Of a stretch of DNA of 64,000 nucleotides, positions 9,268 through 18,539 are shown in pieces. The translations under genes and the position numbers were made by a program. Numbering within the stretch: the first letter of the stretch is position 1; every line of letters starts with the position of its first letter. The stretch covers positions 434,001-498,000 of the forward strand of contig NZ_JAPFQN010000006.1 in NCBI RefSeq assembly GCF_026241165.1. Reading direction: 5' to 3'. This stretch comes from Mangrovivirga halotolerans (GTDB lineage: Bacteria; Bacteroidota; Bacteroidia; Cytophagales; Cyclobacteriaceae). A model generated the notes under the pieces. It did not search any database, was not told the origin of the DNA, and saw only the letters and a list, made by a program, of their open reading frames with translations.

Positions 9268-10293
9268 ATGCAAGATATAGAAGAGTATTCAGATAGCGAT
9301 GAATTATACGAACACTATCGTATAATCTGTGATCCTAAACAAACTTTACTTAGGATCGACAAGTTTTTAATGGACAGATTACCAAATGTGACCCGTTCAA
9401 AATTACAAGCTGCCATTAAAGATGGGTTTGTAAAAGTAAACGATAATTTCGTTAAACCTAATTACAAGGTTCATCCAGCTGACGAAATTATTATTGCATT
9501 ACCTGAACCTCCTAAGGAGTCAGAAGTGATCCCTGAAGATATTCCTCTGGATATTAAATATGAAGATGATCACTTATTAGTTGTTGAAAAGCCTGCTGGA
9601 ATGGTCGTTCATCCGGCGTATAATAACTGGAGTGGTACGCTGGTTAATGCATTGGCTTATCATTTTGAACAGCTCCCCGAAATGCCCGGCAATACCGGAA
9701 GACCTGGCCTGGTACATCGCATTGATAAAGACACCAGTGGATTATTAGTAATTGCTAAATCTGAAAAGGCAATGACAGGATTAGCTAAACAGTTTTTTGA
9801 TCATTCTATCGACCGAACATATATCGCGATGGTATGGGGGATCCCTAAAGAAGATCAAGCAACAATAAACTCTCCTCTGGGCCGACACCCAAAAGATCGA
9901 CGAGTTGTAACCGTAGTTGATGAAGAAAAGGGTGGTAAACACGCAATTACTCATTATAATGTTATTGAAGATCTTAGATATGTTTCCCTGGTTCAGTGCA
10001 AATTAGAAACAGGAAGAACTCATCAGATCAGAGCCCATATGAAATCTATTGGACACCCTTTATTTAATGACAGCACATATGGTGGAGATAATGTTTTAAA
10101 AGGAGCCCGGTTTTCTAAGTACAATAGTTTCGTAGAAAACTGTTTTAAGTTAATGCCAAGACAGGCCTTACATGCAAAATCACTGGGTTTTATACATCCA
10201 ATAACAAAAGAGAAATTATATTTTGAATCTGAGTTACCGGACGATTTTATATCCGTAATAGAAAAATGGAGACATTACGTTCAATATAATTAA
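9268..10293 (+). CDS. RluA/RluD-family 23S rRNA pseudouridine synthase
   Basis: The 341-residue protein has an N-terminal S4 RNA-binding domain (RIDKFLMDRLPNVTRSKLQ), then the RluA catalytic domain with HRIDKDTSGLLVIAK, in which D153 is the expected catalytic aspartate, and the later ETGRTHQIRAHM motif. The S4 domain and length fit RluD, which modifies helix 69 of 23S rRNA, but RluA-family paralogues are hard to separate by eye. It sits 17-32 bases upstream of hemH, depending on the hemH start. Confidence 0.9.
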   Translation: MQDIEEYSDSDELYEHYRIICDPKQTLLRIDKFLMDRLPNVTRSKLQAAIKDGFVKVNDNFVKPNYKVHPADEIIIALPEPPKESEVIPEDIPLDIKYEDDHLLVVEKPAGMVVHPAYNNWSGTLVNALAYHFEQLPEMPGNTGRPGLVHRIDKDTSGLLVIAKSEKAMTGLAKQFFDHSIDRTYIAMVWGIPKEDQATINSPLGRHPKDRRVVTVVDEEKGGKHAITHYNVIEDLRYVSLVQCKLETGRTHQIRAHMKSIGHPLFNDSTYGGDNVLKGARFSKYNSFVENCFKLMPRQALHAKSLGFIHPITKEKLYFESELPDDFISVIEKWRHYVQYN

Positions 10294-10325
10294 ACATATA
10301 CTTTCTTTTAGTGTTTGATTCAAAT

Positions 10326-11348
10326 ATGAATATGAAAAATAAAAAAACTGGAGTTTTACTTATCAATCTTGGAACACCTGATAGTCCCAAGGTTTCGGAT
10401 GTCAGGTCTTATCTATTTCAATTTTTAAATGACCCAAGAGTCATTGATATTCCAGCAGTTTTAAGAAAAGTGCTGGTGAATGGTATTATAGTTCCGTTTC
10501 GCGCACCTAAATCAGCTGAGGAGTACAAAAAACTATGGACTGAAAAAGGGTCTCCTCTACTATATTACAGCGAGCAAACAAAAGAAAAATTACAGGAGGC
10601 ATTAGGGGGCGAAATAACTGTGGAACTGGCTATGAGGTATAAAAACCCTTCAATTCCAGATGTACTCGAAAAAATGAGGAAAGAGAATTATGACAAAATA
10701 ATTATTCTCCCATTATTTCCGCAATATGCTTCCGCAACCAATGGATCTGCTATTGAAGAGGTTTTCAGAGTTATCAGTAAATGGTGGGTTATTCCTGAAC
10801 TTGAATTCGTTGGTCAATTTTATGATCACCCACTTTATATACAGGCATATGCTGAACTTGGTCGTCAGTTTAAAATAGAAGATTACGACCATGTTATATT
10901 CAGTTATCATGGACTACCTACACGACAAGTTGATAAAGTTTATGACACTGGTCTTTGCGAAGATAGAGATTGCGAAAAAGAGGTTAATGAAGAAAACAAA
11001 TTTTGTTATAAAGCGACTTCATATGCTACAACCAGAGCAATAGCTGAAGCATTGAACATTCCTGAGGAAAAATATACAGTAGCCTTTCAGTCTAGATTAG
11101 ATAACAAATGGCTTGAACCTTTTGCTGATAAAACGATAATAGAACAAGCGAAGAAAGGAGCAAAAAAATTATTGTTCTTCAGCCCTGCATTTACTGCAGA
11201 CTGTCTGGAAACAATTGTTGAGATAGGAGAGGGATATCAGGAATTATTTGAAGAACATGGAGGAGAAAAAGTCCAACTAGTTCCCAGCCTCAACGATCAT
11301 CCAACCTGGATAGAGTGTTTAAAAGATATAGTAATAAAAAGGGCATAA
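10326..11348 (+). CDS. hemH: Ferrochelatase
   Basis: HemH inserts Fe2+ into protoporphyrin IX, the last step of haem synthesis. The product contains GVLLINLGTPDSPK at the N-terminus, the catalytic-histidine motif FSYHGLPTRQ, and FSPAFTADCLETIVEIGEG near the C-terminus. The frame opens with GTG at 10311, but ATG 10326 or 10332 matches family N-termini better; I chose 10326 (340 residues). The cluster CEDRDCEKEVNEENKFC lies near the region where some bacterial ferrochelatases carry cysteines, but I cannot say that it binds an iron-sulfur centre. A strong terminator follows directly. Confidence 0.95.
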   Translation: MNMKNKKTGVLLINLGTPDSPKVSDVRSYLFQFLNDPRVIDIPAVLRKVLVNGIIVPFRAPKSAEEYKKLWTEKGSPLLYYSEQTKEKLQEALGGEITVELAMRYKNPSIPDVLEKMRKENYDKIIILPLFPQYASATNGSAIEEVFRVISKWWVIPELEFVGQFYDHPLYIQAYAELGRQFKIEDYDHVIFSYHGLPTRQVDKVYDTGLCEDRDCEKEVNEENKFCYKATSYATTRAIAEALNIPEEKYTVAFQSRLDNKWLEPFADKTIIEQAKKGAKKLLFFSPAFTADCLETIVEIGEGYQELFEEHGGEKVQLVPSLNDHPTWIECLKDIVIKRA

Positions 11349-11351
11349 AAA

Positions 11352-11385
11352 AAGGCTGCTTTTTTAGCAGCCTTCTTTTCTTATT
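11352..11385. terminator. Intrinsic terminator after hemH
   Basis: A perfect 9-base stem (11352-11360 AAGGCTGCT, 11366-11374 AGCAGCCTT) with a T5 loop is followed by a T-rich run. The A-run on its left side lets it work for the convergent DUF6263 gene as well. Confidence 0.85.
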
Positions 11386-12316
11386 TTAAGTTTTGTACTT
11401 TTATCTGGGTAGTTAATTCCATTGGAATTACCATTAACTGGCCACTAGCCGGTTCAGTAATTTTCACATCTCCTTTAGCTACTTGCATATATAGTGCTTT
11501 TTGAGGTACCGACTCAGAATCTAATAATGCCTCTCCCTGAAGCTGACCTGAAAGATTAATTTTAGCAGGCATTCCCATCAAATTCATTGATGCTCCTTCA
11601 GAGGTCTTCATGTTACCTTTAATATCAACTTTAGCCATAGAGTTTTCAGTGGTAGCATAATTGAAATCCTTTGAAGCTTTCATGCTAAAGCTTGATACAG
11701 AAATTTCACTTGTTTTACTCCATGTATCCCCTTTAGAAGCACCTCCTTCTTTAAGAGTTATAAAAATCTGATTAAACATGTCTGCAATCTGGTCTTTCGA
11801 CATTGATGCTTCCAGCTGATTTTTTAACATATCTACCTGAGCCGGAGGTAAGTTCTCTAAAGAGGCTACTATTTTATTAATTAATTCCTCAGCTCCTTCA
11901 AGTTCAGAAATGTTTCCGTTGTTATCTATTTTAAAAGTGTATTTATGCCCTTTTAAGTTTTTATAAATCATTCCGGTTTGTCCACCTCCTTTTTCAGAAT
12001 CTTCCGAATCGAATTCTGAAACACTACCATTTGCTGAAGATTTATTCTTAAACGATGAAATCACAGCTTCCATAGTACAAGATGAACTAGAAGCTTCTGA
12101 TACACTTATATCAAACACATATACTGAGGAATTTTCAATTTCTTGTTTTTGACTCATTATAGTTTGTACAACTTTTGTGTCAGAAGAATATGAATATTGA
12201 AATGAATCGCCCTCATTAAATTCATAGCTAATTTCTTTCTTTAGTGTGGTGAATGCGAAAGAAATCATCACACCAAATAGAATCAATACTGGTAAGTGTT
12301 TTAGTTGTCTAGTCAT
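11381..12316 (-). CDS. DUF6263-like secreted protein
   Basis: The 311-residue product has a signal-peptide-like N-terminus (hydrophobic residues about 9-23, LPVLILFGVMISFAF) and a beta-rich mature region: EFNEGDSFQYSYSSDTKVV, then an alternating-strand domain. It resembles the Bacteroidota DUF6263 family, a lipid-carrier-like or periplasmic fold of unknown function. There is no lipobox cysteine, so it is probably periplasmic. It is convergent with hemH and shares the terminator. No neighbour hints at a role. Confidence 0.6.
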   Translation of the reverse strand: MTRQLKHLPVLILFGVMISFAFTTLKKEISYEFNEGDSFQYSYSSDTKVVQTIMSQKQEIENSSVYVFDISVSEASSSSCTMEAVISSFKNKSSANGSVSEFDSEDSEKGGGQTGMIYKNLKGHKYTFKIDNNGNISELEGAEELINKIVASLENLPPAQVDMLKNQLEASMSKDQIADMFNQIFITLKEGGASKGDTWSKTSEISVSSFSMKASKDFNYATTENSMAKVDIKGNMKTSEGASMNLMGMPAKINLSGQLQGEALLDSESVPQKALYMQVAKGDVKITEPASGQLMVIPMELTTQIKVQNLK

Positions 12317-12440
12317 TTTTCTTTTTATTTCTAGTTGAATGATTATAAAGAAAAGCTAATTTAATAAACATTTTAACTTTAGATAAGATAATTTTTATAT
12401 AATAATCAATATTTTGATGAATGGTAAAAAGAATACATCT

Positions 12441-13739
12441 ATGAAGCAACTAATCATATTTCTGGTTTTTTTATTCCCGGTAATCATATCAGGGCAAAAA
12501 TTAAATGAAAAAGCCGAAGAAAAAGCCGCTGAAATCGAAGAAAAAGTCATCGAATTAAGACGATATTTTCATCAGTATCCTGAACTAAGCAATCGTGAAT
12601 TTAAAACAGCAGAAAAAATAGCTAATCACCTGAGATCATTAGGAATAGAAGTTCAAACTGGCGTGGCAAAAACAGGCGTCGTCGGAATCCTTAAAGGTGG
12701 AAAGCCTGGACCTGTAATTGGTTTAAGAGCAGATATTGACGCACTTCCTGTAACTGAAAGAAATGATCTGGAATTCAAAAGCGAAGTAATAGCTGAATAT
12801 AATGATCAGGAAACTGGTGTAATGCATGCCTGTGGACATGATACCCACATTGCTATTTTGATGGGAGTGGCAGAAGTTCTCTCTTCGATGAAAGATGATT
12901 TAAAAGGAACTGTCAAGTTCATATTTCAACCTGCAGAGGAAGGAGCTCCTCCGGGTGAAGATGGTGGTGCTGAATTAATGGTCAAAGAAGGGGTCTTAAA
13001 GAATCCGGACGTAGATGCAATTTTCGGTCTTCACATAAATGCAGGAACTCCTGTCGGTCAAATAAAAATTAAAAAAGGCGGTATAATGGCAGCTTCTGAT
13101 CGGTTTGTGATTAAAATAAAAGGAAGCCAGACTCATGGTTCTACTCCCTGGGGAGGTACAGACCCTATTGCCATTTCGGGGCAGATAATTAACGGTCTCC
13201 AGCATATTATCAGCAGACATACCGAATTGACAAAAGAAGCTGCGGTGATAAGTGTAGGAATGGTAAGGTCCGGTGTCAGGTTTAACATCATTCCGGAAGA
13301 AGCGGAACTAACAGGAACTATCAGAACACTGGATAGTGATATGAGAGAAGAAATACATCGTCGAATGAAACTGGTAGCCTCCAACATTGCCGAATCACAT
13401 GGGGGCACTGCAGAAGTTGAAATTCAGAAAATGGTGCCTGTCACATATAATAATCATGAGCTTACAGAAAAAATCATGCCTTCTCTTAAAAAAGCAGCCT
13501 TAAATGGTGACCTGGTTATAACAAAAGCTATCACTGGTGGAGAAGATTTTGCTTATTTTCAGGAAAAAGTCCCGGGTGTTTATTTCTTCATTGGAGGAAA
13601 AGTTGAAAATAATGATAAGAGAAAAGAAAAAATAACCTCTCAACATCATACCCCTGATTTCATGATTGATGAAGCTGGTATGCTAACAGGCATGAAAGCG
13701 TTTCTAAATATTACTCTCGATTATATGAATAACAATTAA
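12441..13739 (+). CDS. Exported M20D amidohydrolase
   Basis: From ATG 12441 the 432-residue product starts with a signal peptide (MKQLIIFLVFLFPVIISG). An upstream in-frame ATG at 12417 would place charged residues ahead of it, so I prefer 12441. The M20D metal motif MHACGHDTH (C131, H133, H136), RADIDALPV and a late GGEDFAYF identify an N-acyl-amino-acid or hippurate-type amidohydrolase that cleaves N-acyl amino acids using two metal ions. A signal peptide on this family suggests action on extracytoplasmic substrates. A second, cytosolic M20 enzyme lies at 43.4-44.5 kb. Confidence 0.88.
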   Translation: MKQLIIFLVFLFPVIISGQKLNEKAEEKAAEIEEKVIELRRYFHQYPELSNREFKTAEKIANHLRSLGIEVQTGVAKTGVVGILKGGKPGPVIGLRADIDALPVTERNDLEFKSEVIAEYNDQETGVMHACGHDTHIAILMGVAEVLSSMKDDLKGTVKFIFQPAEEGAPPGEDGGAELMVKEGVLKNPDVDAIFGLHINAGTPVGQIKIKKGGIMAASDRFVIKIKGSQTHGSTPWGGTDPIAISGQIINGLQHIISRHTELTKEAAVISVGMVRSGVRFNIIPEEAELTGTIRTLDSDMREEIHRRMKLVASNIAESHGGTAEVEIQKMVPVTYNNHELTEKIMPSLKKAALNGDLVITKAITGGEDFAYFQEKVPGVYFFIGGKVENNDKRKEKITSQHHTPDFMIDEAGMLTGMKAFLNITLDYMNNN

Positions 13740-13743
13740 TAAA

Positions 13744-13780
13744 AAAAGCCCTTCAATAATAGAAGGGCTTTTGTTTTGTT
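13744..13780. terminator. Intrinsic terminator between the M20D and cysteine desulfurase genes
   Basis: An 11-base perfect stem (13744-13754 and 13762-13772) with a 7-base loop is followed by T-rich sequence on the plus strand and flanked by A-rich sequence on the left. It therefore serves both convergent genes. Confidence 0.88.
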
Positions 13781-13789
13781 TTATTTTAT

Positions 13790-14926
13790 TCAGGCATTTA
13801 CCCGATCAAATTCTTTAATTGTATTAACGAGGTAATCTGCTTCCTCTTCGGTATTAAACCTTCCAAATGAAAATCTAACTGCTGCCTCATTTTCATTTCG
13901 ATCTAATTCAGCAAGAACATGTGAACCAGTGGCCGCACCTGAGGAGCAGGCTGATCCACCAGAGCAAGAAATTCCTTTGAGATCCAAATTAAACAATAGC
14001 ATGTCTTTATCCATTCTTTCAGGAAAGTTTACCGATAGGACAGTATATAAACTGTTTTTCAAGTTATTGCTCATTCCGTTAAAGGTTACACCTTCAACTT
14101 CATCCTTTAATCTTGTTATGATTCTGGTTTTAACTTTTTCAATATTCGCCCGATCTTCACTCATCTCATCATAACTTAATTCAAGTGCCTTTGCAAGACC
14201 CACAATTCCATAAACATTTTCGGTACCTCCTCGAAGGCCTCTTTCCTGGGCTCCACCATGAATAAAAGCGGGTATTCTTTTGTTTTTATTCACGTAAATA
14301 AAACCGGCTCCTTTGGGCCCGTGGAACTTATGGGCTGATGCAGCCAAAGTGTTTAAATCGAGTTTTTTTACATCATGCTCGAAATGCCCCATGGTTTGAA
14401 CAGTGTCAGTATGAAAAAAAGCCTCATATTCTTTACACAGATCAGAAACTTTTTGAATATCTGTGAGGTTTCCAATCTCGTTATTTGCATGCATCAAACT
14501 TACAATTGTTGACTTATCCTCCTTTAATAAACTCTCAAGGTGATCATAATTAACCACTCCATTTGAATCTAATTCAACAAAGCAAAGCTCTATACCGTGT
14601 TTGTTTAAATACTCTGCGGTATGTAAAACAGCATGATGCTCTATTCTGGAAGTGATTAATCTTTGATAGCCAAATGTTTCGACAGCGCACCTTAAAGCCA
14701 TGTTGTCAGCTTCAGTACCACCGGAGGTGAAAAATATTTCAGAAGGAGTTGCATTGATAAGCTGGGCTACCTTTTTCCTGGCACTTTCGATTTCTGATCT
14801 GACAGCTCGTCCATGAGCATGTGTCGATGATGGGTTTCCATAGCCATCTCTCATCAGTGGGATCATAACCTCCAGTACTCTTTCGTCTATTGGAGTTGTC
14901 GCAGCATTATCAAAATAAAACCTCAT
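13790..14926 (-). CDS. Cysteine desulfurase (IscS/NifS family)
   Basis: This PLP enzyme removes sulfur from cysteine to give alanine and an enzyme persulfide for Fe-S clusters or tRNA thiolation. The 378-residue protein shows FDNAATTP at the N-terminus, the PLP lysine K200 in SAHKFHGPKGAG, and the active-site C327 in CSGGSACSSG. The long loop around C327 is class I (IscS/NifS). No isc or suf genes adjoin it, so the sulfur acceptor is unclear. A phylum-type -7 element (TATCTTTG, minus strand, 14946-14953) lies 20 bases upstream of the start. Confidence 0.92.
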   Translation of the reverse strand: MRFYFDNAATTPIDERVLEVMIPLMRDGYGNPSSTHAHGRAVRSEIESARKKVAQLINATPSEIFFTSGGTEADNMALRCAVETFGYQRLITSRIEHHAVLHTAEYLNKHGIELCFVELDSNGVVNYDHLESLLKEDKSTIVSLMHANNEIGNLTDIQKVSDLCKEYEAFFHTDTVQTMGHFEHDVKKLDLNTLAASAHKFHGPKGAGFIYVNKNKRIPAFIHGGAQERGLRGGTENVYGIVGLAKALELSYDEMSEDRANIEKVKTRIITRLKDEVEGVTFNGMSNNLKNSLYTVLSVNFPERMDKDMLLFNLDLKGISCSGGSACSSGAATGSHVLAELDRNENEAAVRFSFGRFNTEEEADYLVNTIKEFDRVNA

Positions 14927-14981
14927 TATTAAATTATTTTATTTACAAAGATACATAAATTTCAGTTCGATTAAATAAAAA

Positions 14982-15006
14982 AGGGACTGGCTATTCGCCA
15001 ATCCCT
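14982..15006 (-). terminator. Terminator downstream of glmM
   Basis: Read on the minus strand, a 10-base stem with one G-U pair (AGGGATTGGC / GCCAGTCCCT) and a 5-base loop is followed by a T run. It lies between glmM and the downstream desulfurase promoter. Confidence 0.75.
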
Positions 15007-15029
15007 CCAAATATCTTACTTAGTTAATT

Positions 15030-16427
15030 TTAATCTCTGTGATGAATAATTTCTCTGATATCATCCATTATTTTTTGAGCTAAATGTTCTGCTGTAGCCT
15101 GTGATTCTGACTCACTATAAATTCTTATAATTGGCTCAGTATTACTTTTTCTCAAGTGTACCCATTCCTTATCAAATTCAATCTTAACACCGTCTACAGT
15201 ATTAACAGGTTGCTTATGATATTTCTTCTTTACTGAATTTAAGACCTCATCAACATCGATTTCTCGTGTTAATTCAATCTTATTCTTAGAGATATGATAG
15301 TTAGGATACTTAGACCTGAGCATGCTGGAAGATTTTCCAAATTTAGCCAGATGGGTCAGGAACAATGCTATGCCAACCAAAGCATCCCTTCCGTAATGAA
15401 GCTCCGGATAAATAATACCTCCGTTTCCTTCTCCACCTATTACCGCATTGACCTCTTTCATTTTTTCAACCACATTGACTTCACCTACTGCTGAGGCGGA
15501 GTATTCTCCTCCATGCTTCTCTGTCACATCACGTAACGCTCTGGTAGAACTCAAGTTCGAAACAGTATTTCCTGAACCATTGGTCAAAATATAATCTGAA
15601 ACAGCAACAAGGGTATATTCTTCTCCAAAAGGAGTTCCATCGTCACAGATTAAAGCAAGCCTGTCTACATCCGGGTCAACAACGATTCCAAGATCAAAGC
15701 TGCCCTTTTCCATTGTTTTTATGATGTCTCCGAGGTGCTCTGGCAAAGGCTCTGGGTTATGAGCAAAAAGACCATCAGGTTCACAATGTATTCTTTCTAT
15801 TACAAGAACGCCAAGAGCTTCCAGTAAGCGAGGAACAGCTATTCCTCCTGAAGAATTAACTGCATCGACAACTATTTTAAATTTTGCTTCTTCAATAGCC
15901 TTTTGATCAACTAAAGGGAGGTCCAAAATCTTTTTTATATGGATATCGAGTGCATCTGGTTTTTCGGAAATAGAACCAAGATGTTTAACTTCAGAAAAAG
16001 TTGTATCTCCTTGCTCGGCAATTTCCAGGATCTTTTTTCCTTCGTCACCAGAGATAAATTCCCCTTTATCATTAAGAAGTTTTAAAGCGTTCCACTGAAT
16101 AGGATTATGAGAGGCTGTAAGAATGATTCCTCCATTTGCATTTTCTTCAACAACCATCATTTCGACGGTTGGGGTAGTAGATAGTCCGAGATCAACAATA
16201 TTAATTCCAAGCCCTTGTAAAGTTGCGCATACCAGGTTATTAATCATTTCTCCTGATGGGCGGGCATCTCTTCCAATTACTACTTTAGCCTTATTTCCTT
16301 TGTTCTTTTCGAGTAGCCATTGACCGTATGCTGAGGCAAATTTTACAGCATCGAGTGGAGTTAAGGCTTCGCCTTGTTTACCCCCGATAGTTCCTCTAAT
16401 TCCGGAAATTGATTTAATTAACGTCAC
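15030..16427 (-). CDS. glmM: Phosphoglucosamine mutase / alpha-D-phosphohexomutase
   Basis: The 465-residue enzyme begins SISGIRGTIGG and contains the phosphoserine motif ILTASHNP (S106), the Mg2+ loop DPDVDR, the substrate loop GEGNGG and the C-terminal phosphate-binding RKSNTEP. In Bacteroidota this subgroup is annotated as GlmM, which converts glucosamine 6-phosphate to glucosamine 1-phosphate for peptidoglycan and LPS. A phosphomannomutase role cannot be excluded from motifs alone. It is transcribed towards the desulfurase gene but separated by a terminator. Confidence 0.88.
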   Translation of the reverse strand: MTLIKSISGIRGTIGGKQGEALTPLDAVKFASAYGQWLLEKNKGNKAKVVIGRDARPSGEMINNLVCATLQGLGINIVDLGLSTTPTVEMMVVEENANGGIILTASHNPIQWNALKLLNDKGEFISGDEGKKILEIAEQGDTTFSEVKHLGSISEKPDALDIHIKKILDLPLVDQKAIEEAKFKIVVDAVNSSGGIAVPRLLEALGVLVIERIHCEPDGLFAHNPEPLPEHLGDIIKTMEKGSFDLGIVVDPDVDRLALICDDGTPFGEEYTLVAVSDYILTNGSGNTVSNLSSTRALRDVTEKHGGEYSASAVGEVNVVEKMKEVNAVIGGEGNGGIIYPELHYGRDALVGIALFLTHLAKFGKSSSMLRSKYPNYHISKNKIELTREIDVDEVLNSVKKKYHKQPVNTVDGVKIEFDKEWVHLRKSNTEPIIRIYSESESQATAEHLAQKIMDDIREIIHHRD

Positions 16428-16511
16428 TGATAAATAAGTTTATATTCCTTCGAACAAATCTAGTTAATCTGAAGGAACTATTTTTAACGACCTGAAATTA
16501 TAAATGAAAAA

Positions 16512-16751
16512 TTATTTGAATCGGGCCATTACTTTTTCGACCTCATTATCACTCTGCTCTTCTTTCCCGCAGGTTTCGCCAGCCTCCATAGTTTTTCCGC
16601 AGTATCCGCAGGTAGCTCCTTCTTTATTTAAAAAAGGACTCTGCGAAGCGCACGTTCCTTTGAACTCTCCGTTCTTCAAAAAGAGCAATCTGACTGACAT
16701 TAATGCAAAAAACAATGCAACAAAACCTATTCCTAATAAAACTGTCCACAT
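16512..16751 (-). CDS. Small one-helix membrane protein with a four-cysteine tail, NqrM-like
   Basis: The 79-residue product has one N-terminal membrane helix (residues about 3-25), then LKNGEFKGTCASQSPFLNKEG, with cysteines at 34, 48, 51 and 61 (C-x13-C-x2-C-x9-C), and a charged tail. A helix followed by KG(S/T)C and further cysteines is the layout of NqrM, the factor that helps iron insertion into Na+-translocating NADH:quinone reductase. That resemblance is my inference; no nqr genes are in view. The gene may be transcribed alone or ahead of glmM. Confidence 0.6.
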   Translation of the reverse strand: MWTVLLGIGFVALFFALMSVRLLFLKNGEFKGTCASQSPFLNKEGATCGYCGKTMEAGETCGKEEQSDNEVEKVMARFK

Positions 16752-16838
16752 GATTGTTTACTTTTATGCAAAGTTACCTCTGTTTGGTTAAACGACACTT
16801 ATTCAGGAATGTTTTTTTAAGTAAAAGTAATTGTAAAC

Positions 16839-17660
16839 ATGCACCATAACGCACTGGCTCCCAAAGATAATAACCGTCAAAAAAAGCTTGAAGCATTCGA
16901 CAGGCTACTTACAATAATGGATGAATTGCGCTTAAACTGTCCATGGGATAAAAAACAAACAATAGAAAGTTTAAGGCATTTAACTATCGAAGAAACTTAT
17001 GAACTTTCTGATGCTATAATTGAAAATGACCTTGATGAAATAAAAAAAGAATTAGGGGATATAATGCTCCACATGGTATTTTATTCACGAATAGCTGATG
17101 AAAAAGATGCTTTTGATATTTCAGATGTTTTAAATGGAGTTTGCGATAAGCTGGTACATCGTCACCCGCATATTTACGGAGACGTAAAAGCCGATGATGA
17201 AGACGCTGTGAAAGCAAACTGGGAAAAAATCAAGCTTAAAGAAAAAGGAGGAAATAAAACAGTTCTCGGAGGGGTTCCTAAATCACTTCCTGCTTTAGTA
17301 AAGGCTATGCGTATACAGGAAAAAGCTCGTGGAGCAGGTTTTGACTGGGAAGAACGAGGGCAAGTATGGGAAAAAGTCCAGGAAGAATTGAATGAATTTA
17401 AAGAGCAGATAGATATTGAAAAGGGAGAAATCGATCATTCAGATGAGGCTACAGAAGAATTTGGAGATGTTTTGTTCAGCCTGATAAATTATGCTCGGTT
17501 CGCCAATATAAACCCGGAAGAAGCTCTTGAAAAAACAAATAAAAAGTTTATCAAACGATTTAATTATATCGAAAAAAGATCTAAAGAAATGGGAAAATCA
17601 TTGAGCGAAATGTCACTAGCAGAAATGGATGTATTGTGGGAAGAAGCCAAGAAAAAGTAA
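16839..17660 (+). CDS. mazG: Nucleoside triphosphate pyrophosphohydrolase MazG
   Basis: MazG hydrolyses NTPs and dNTPs to monophosphates and can lower ppGpp-related stress responses. The 273-residue protein has two MazG-type helical domains: LNCPWDKKQTIESLRHLTIEETYEL with the Mg2+-binding ELGDIMLHM near residues 65-75, and a second with EEFGDVLFSLINYARF near 205-220. The ATG at 16839 gives a normal N-terminus. It converges on the DUF4412 gene and its stop codon lies within a shared palindrome. Confidence 0.93.
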   Translation: MHHNALAPKDNNRQKKLEAFDRLLTIMDELRLNCPWDKKQTIESLRHLTIEETYELSDAIIENDLDEIKKELGDIMLHMVFYSRIADEKDAFDISDVLNGVCDKLVHRHPHIYGDVKADDEDAVKANWEKIKLKEKGGNKTVLGGVPKSLPALVKAMRIQEKARGAGFDWEERGQVWEKVQEELNEFKEQIDIEKGEIDHSDEATEEFGDVLFSLINYARFANINPEEALEKTNKKFIKRFNYIEKRSKEMGKSLSEMSLAEMDVLWEEAKKK

Positions 17661-17680
17661 AAGGTGATTGTCACCTTTTA
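17658..17680. terminator. Perfect palindrome containing both stop codons of convergent genes
   Basis: A 10-base perfect stem (17658-17667 TAAAAGGTGA, 17671-17680 TCACCTTTTA) has a 3-base loop TTG. The TAA of mazG is 17658-17660 and the TAA of the minus-strand gene is 17678-17680, so the hairpin spans exactly from one stop codon to the other. Confidence 0.7.
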
Positions 17681-18385
17681 CTTTCCGAAACTCATCATTG
17701 ATTTATATCCTTCAGTACTTATTGTTACTGGATTGTCTGTATTTAATTCGGTAACTACCATTTTATACTTTTCACCTTTCTTAGTTTCTCCTTCAGACTC
17801 CATCATTATCCCTTCAGGATAAGCACCCATAAGTGGGTTTTTATTTTTCCCTTTGTTTCCCATTCCCAGTAGACCGGCGATTTGAGAAGAAGAAACATCA
17901 GCCTCCTCTGTTATCCAGCTTGTTCCTGAAGCATCGTCTGACTCGAACTTATATTCATGACAAGTATATCCTAGTATCTCTTTGGTGTTACCGGTTTTTT
18001 CAAAAGTAAAATCTTCAGGTTCCATATTTTCAGCTGCATTTTCAAGTTGTTGTGGATTGAAAGGCATTGCCATAGCTGTTTTTTCACCTTCATTATCCAT
18101 CAGCATATGCATCTTTTTATCAGATTTATCATAAATAATGATGGTTTCCCCAGAAGTATTTTTATCATTCATGATCATTTTAATGCCAAAAAGCTCTTTT
18201 CCTTCATTGAAATATATAGTATAAGGAAAGCTTTGTTCGCGACCTTTCTTATCAATATATGTCATGTCATAAGTTATATGACCATCGAATTCAAACTCAT
18301 CAATTGTAGAGGTCTCTTCTTTATCAGTAAATGAAAAAAGAGCCAATACAAGGAATACTACAGGTACTAGATTTCTAATTTTCAT
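17678..18385 (-). CDS. DUF4412-like exported protein
   Basis: The 235-residue product has an N-terminal signal sequence (MKIRNLVPVVFLVLALFSF) and a beta-rich mature part with FDGHITYDMTYIDKKG, MLMDNEGEKTAMAMP, ILGYTCHEYKFESDDASG and a Gly/Met-rich stretch. This pattern fits the DUF4412 family of periplasmic proteins, whose function is not known. The single cysteine is in GYTCHEYK, a conserved element of the family. It has no adjoining partner gene; the RND exporter downstream starts its own unit. Confidence 0.65.
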   Translation of the reverse strand: MKIRNLVPVVFLVLALFSFTDKEETSTIDEFEFDGHITYDMTYIDKKGREQSFPYTIYFNEGKELFGIKMIMNDKNTSGETIIIYDKSDKKMHMLMDNEGEKTAMAMPFNPQQLENAAENMEPEDFTFEKTGNTKEILGYTCHEYKFESDDASGTSWITEEADVSSSQIAGLLGMGNKGKNKNPLMGAYPEGIMMESEGETKKGEKYKMVVTELNTDNPVTISTEGYKSMMSFGK

Positions 18386-18539
18386 GGTTTGGTTGTGTTT
18401 AAATGATAGACTATATAGAATTAACCAATTAAATAGAGTAAAGCAATCTTTTAATGCTTTTTTTAATCAGTGAATTGCTGATACACGAAATGAATAAATG
18501 TGGAAAGATGATTAAAAAACAATCAGATTAACCTGTTGG

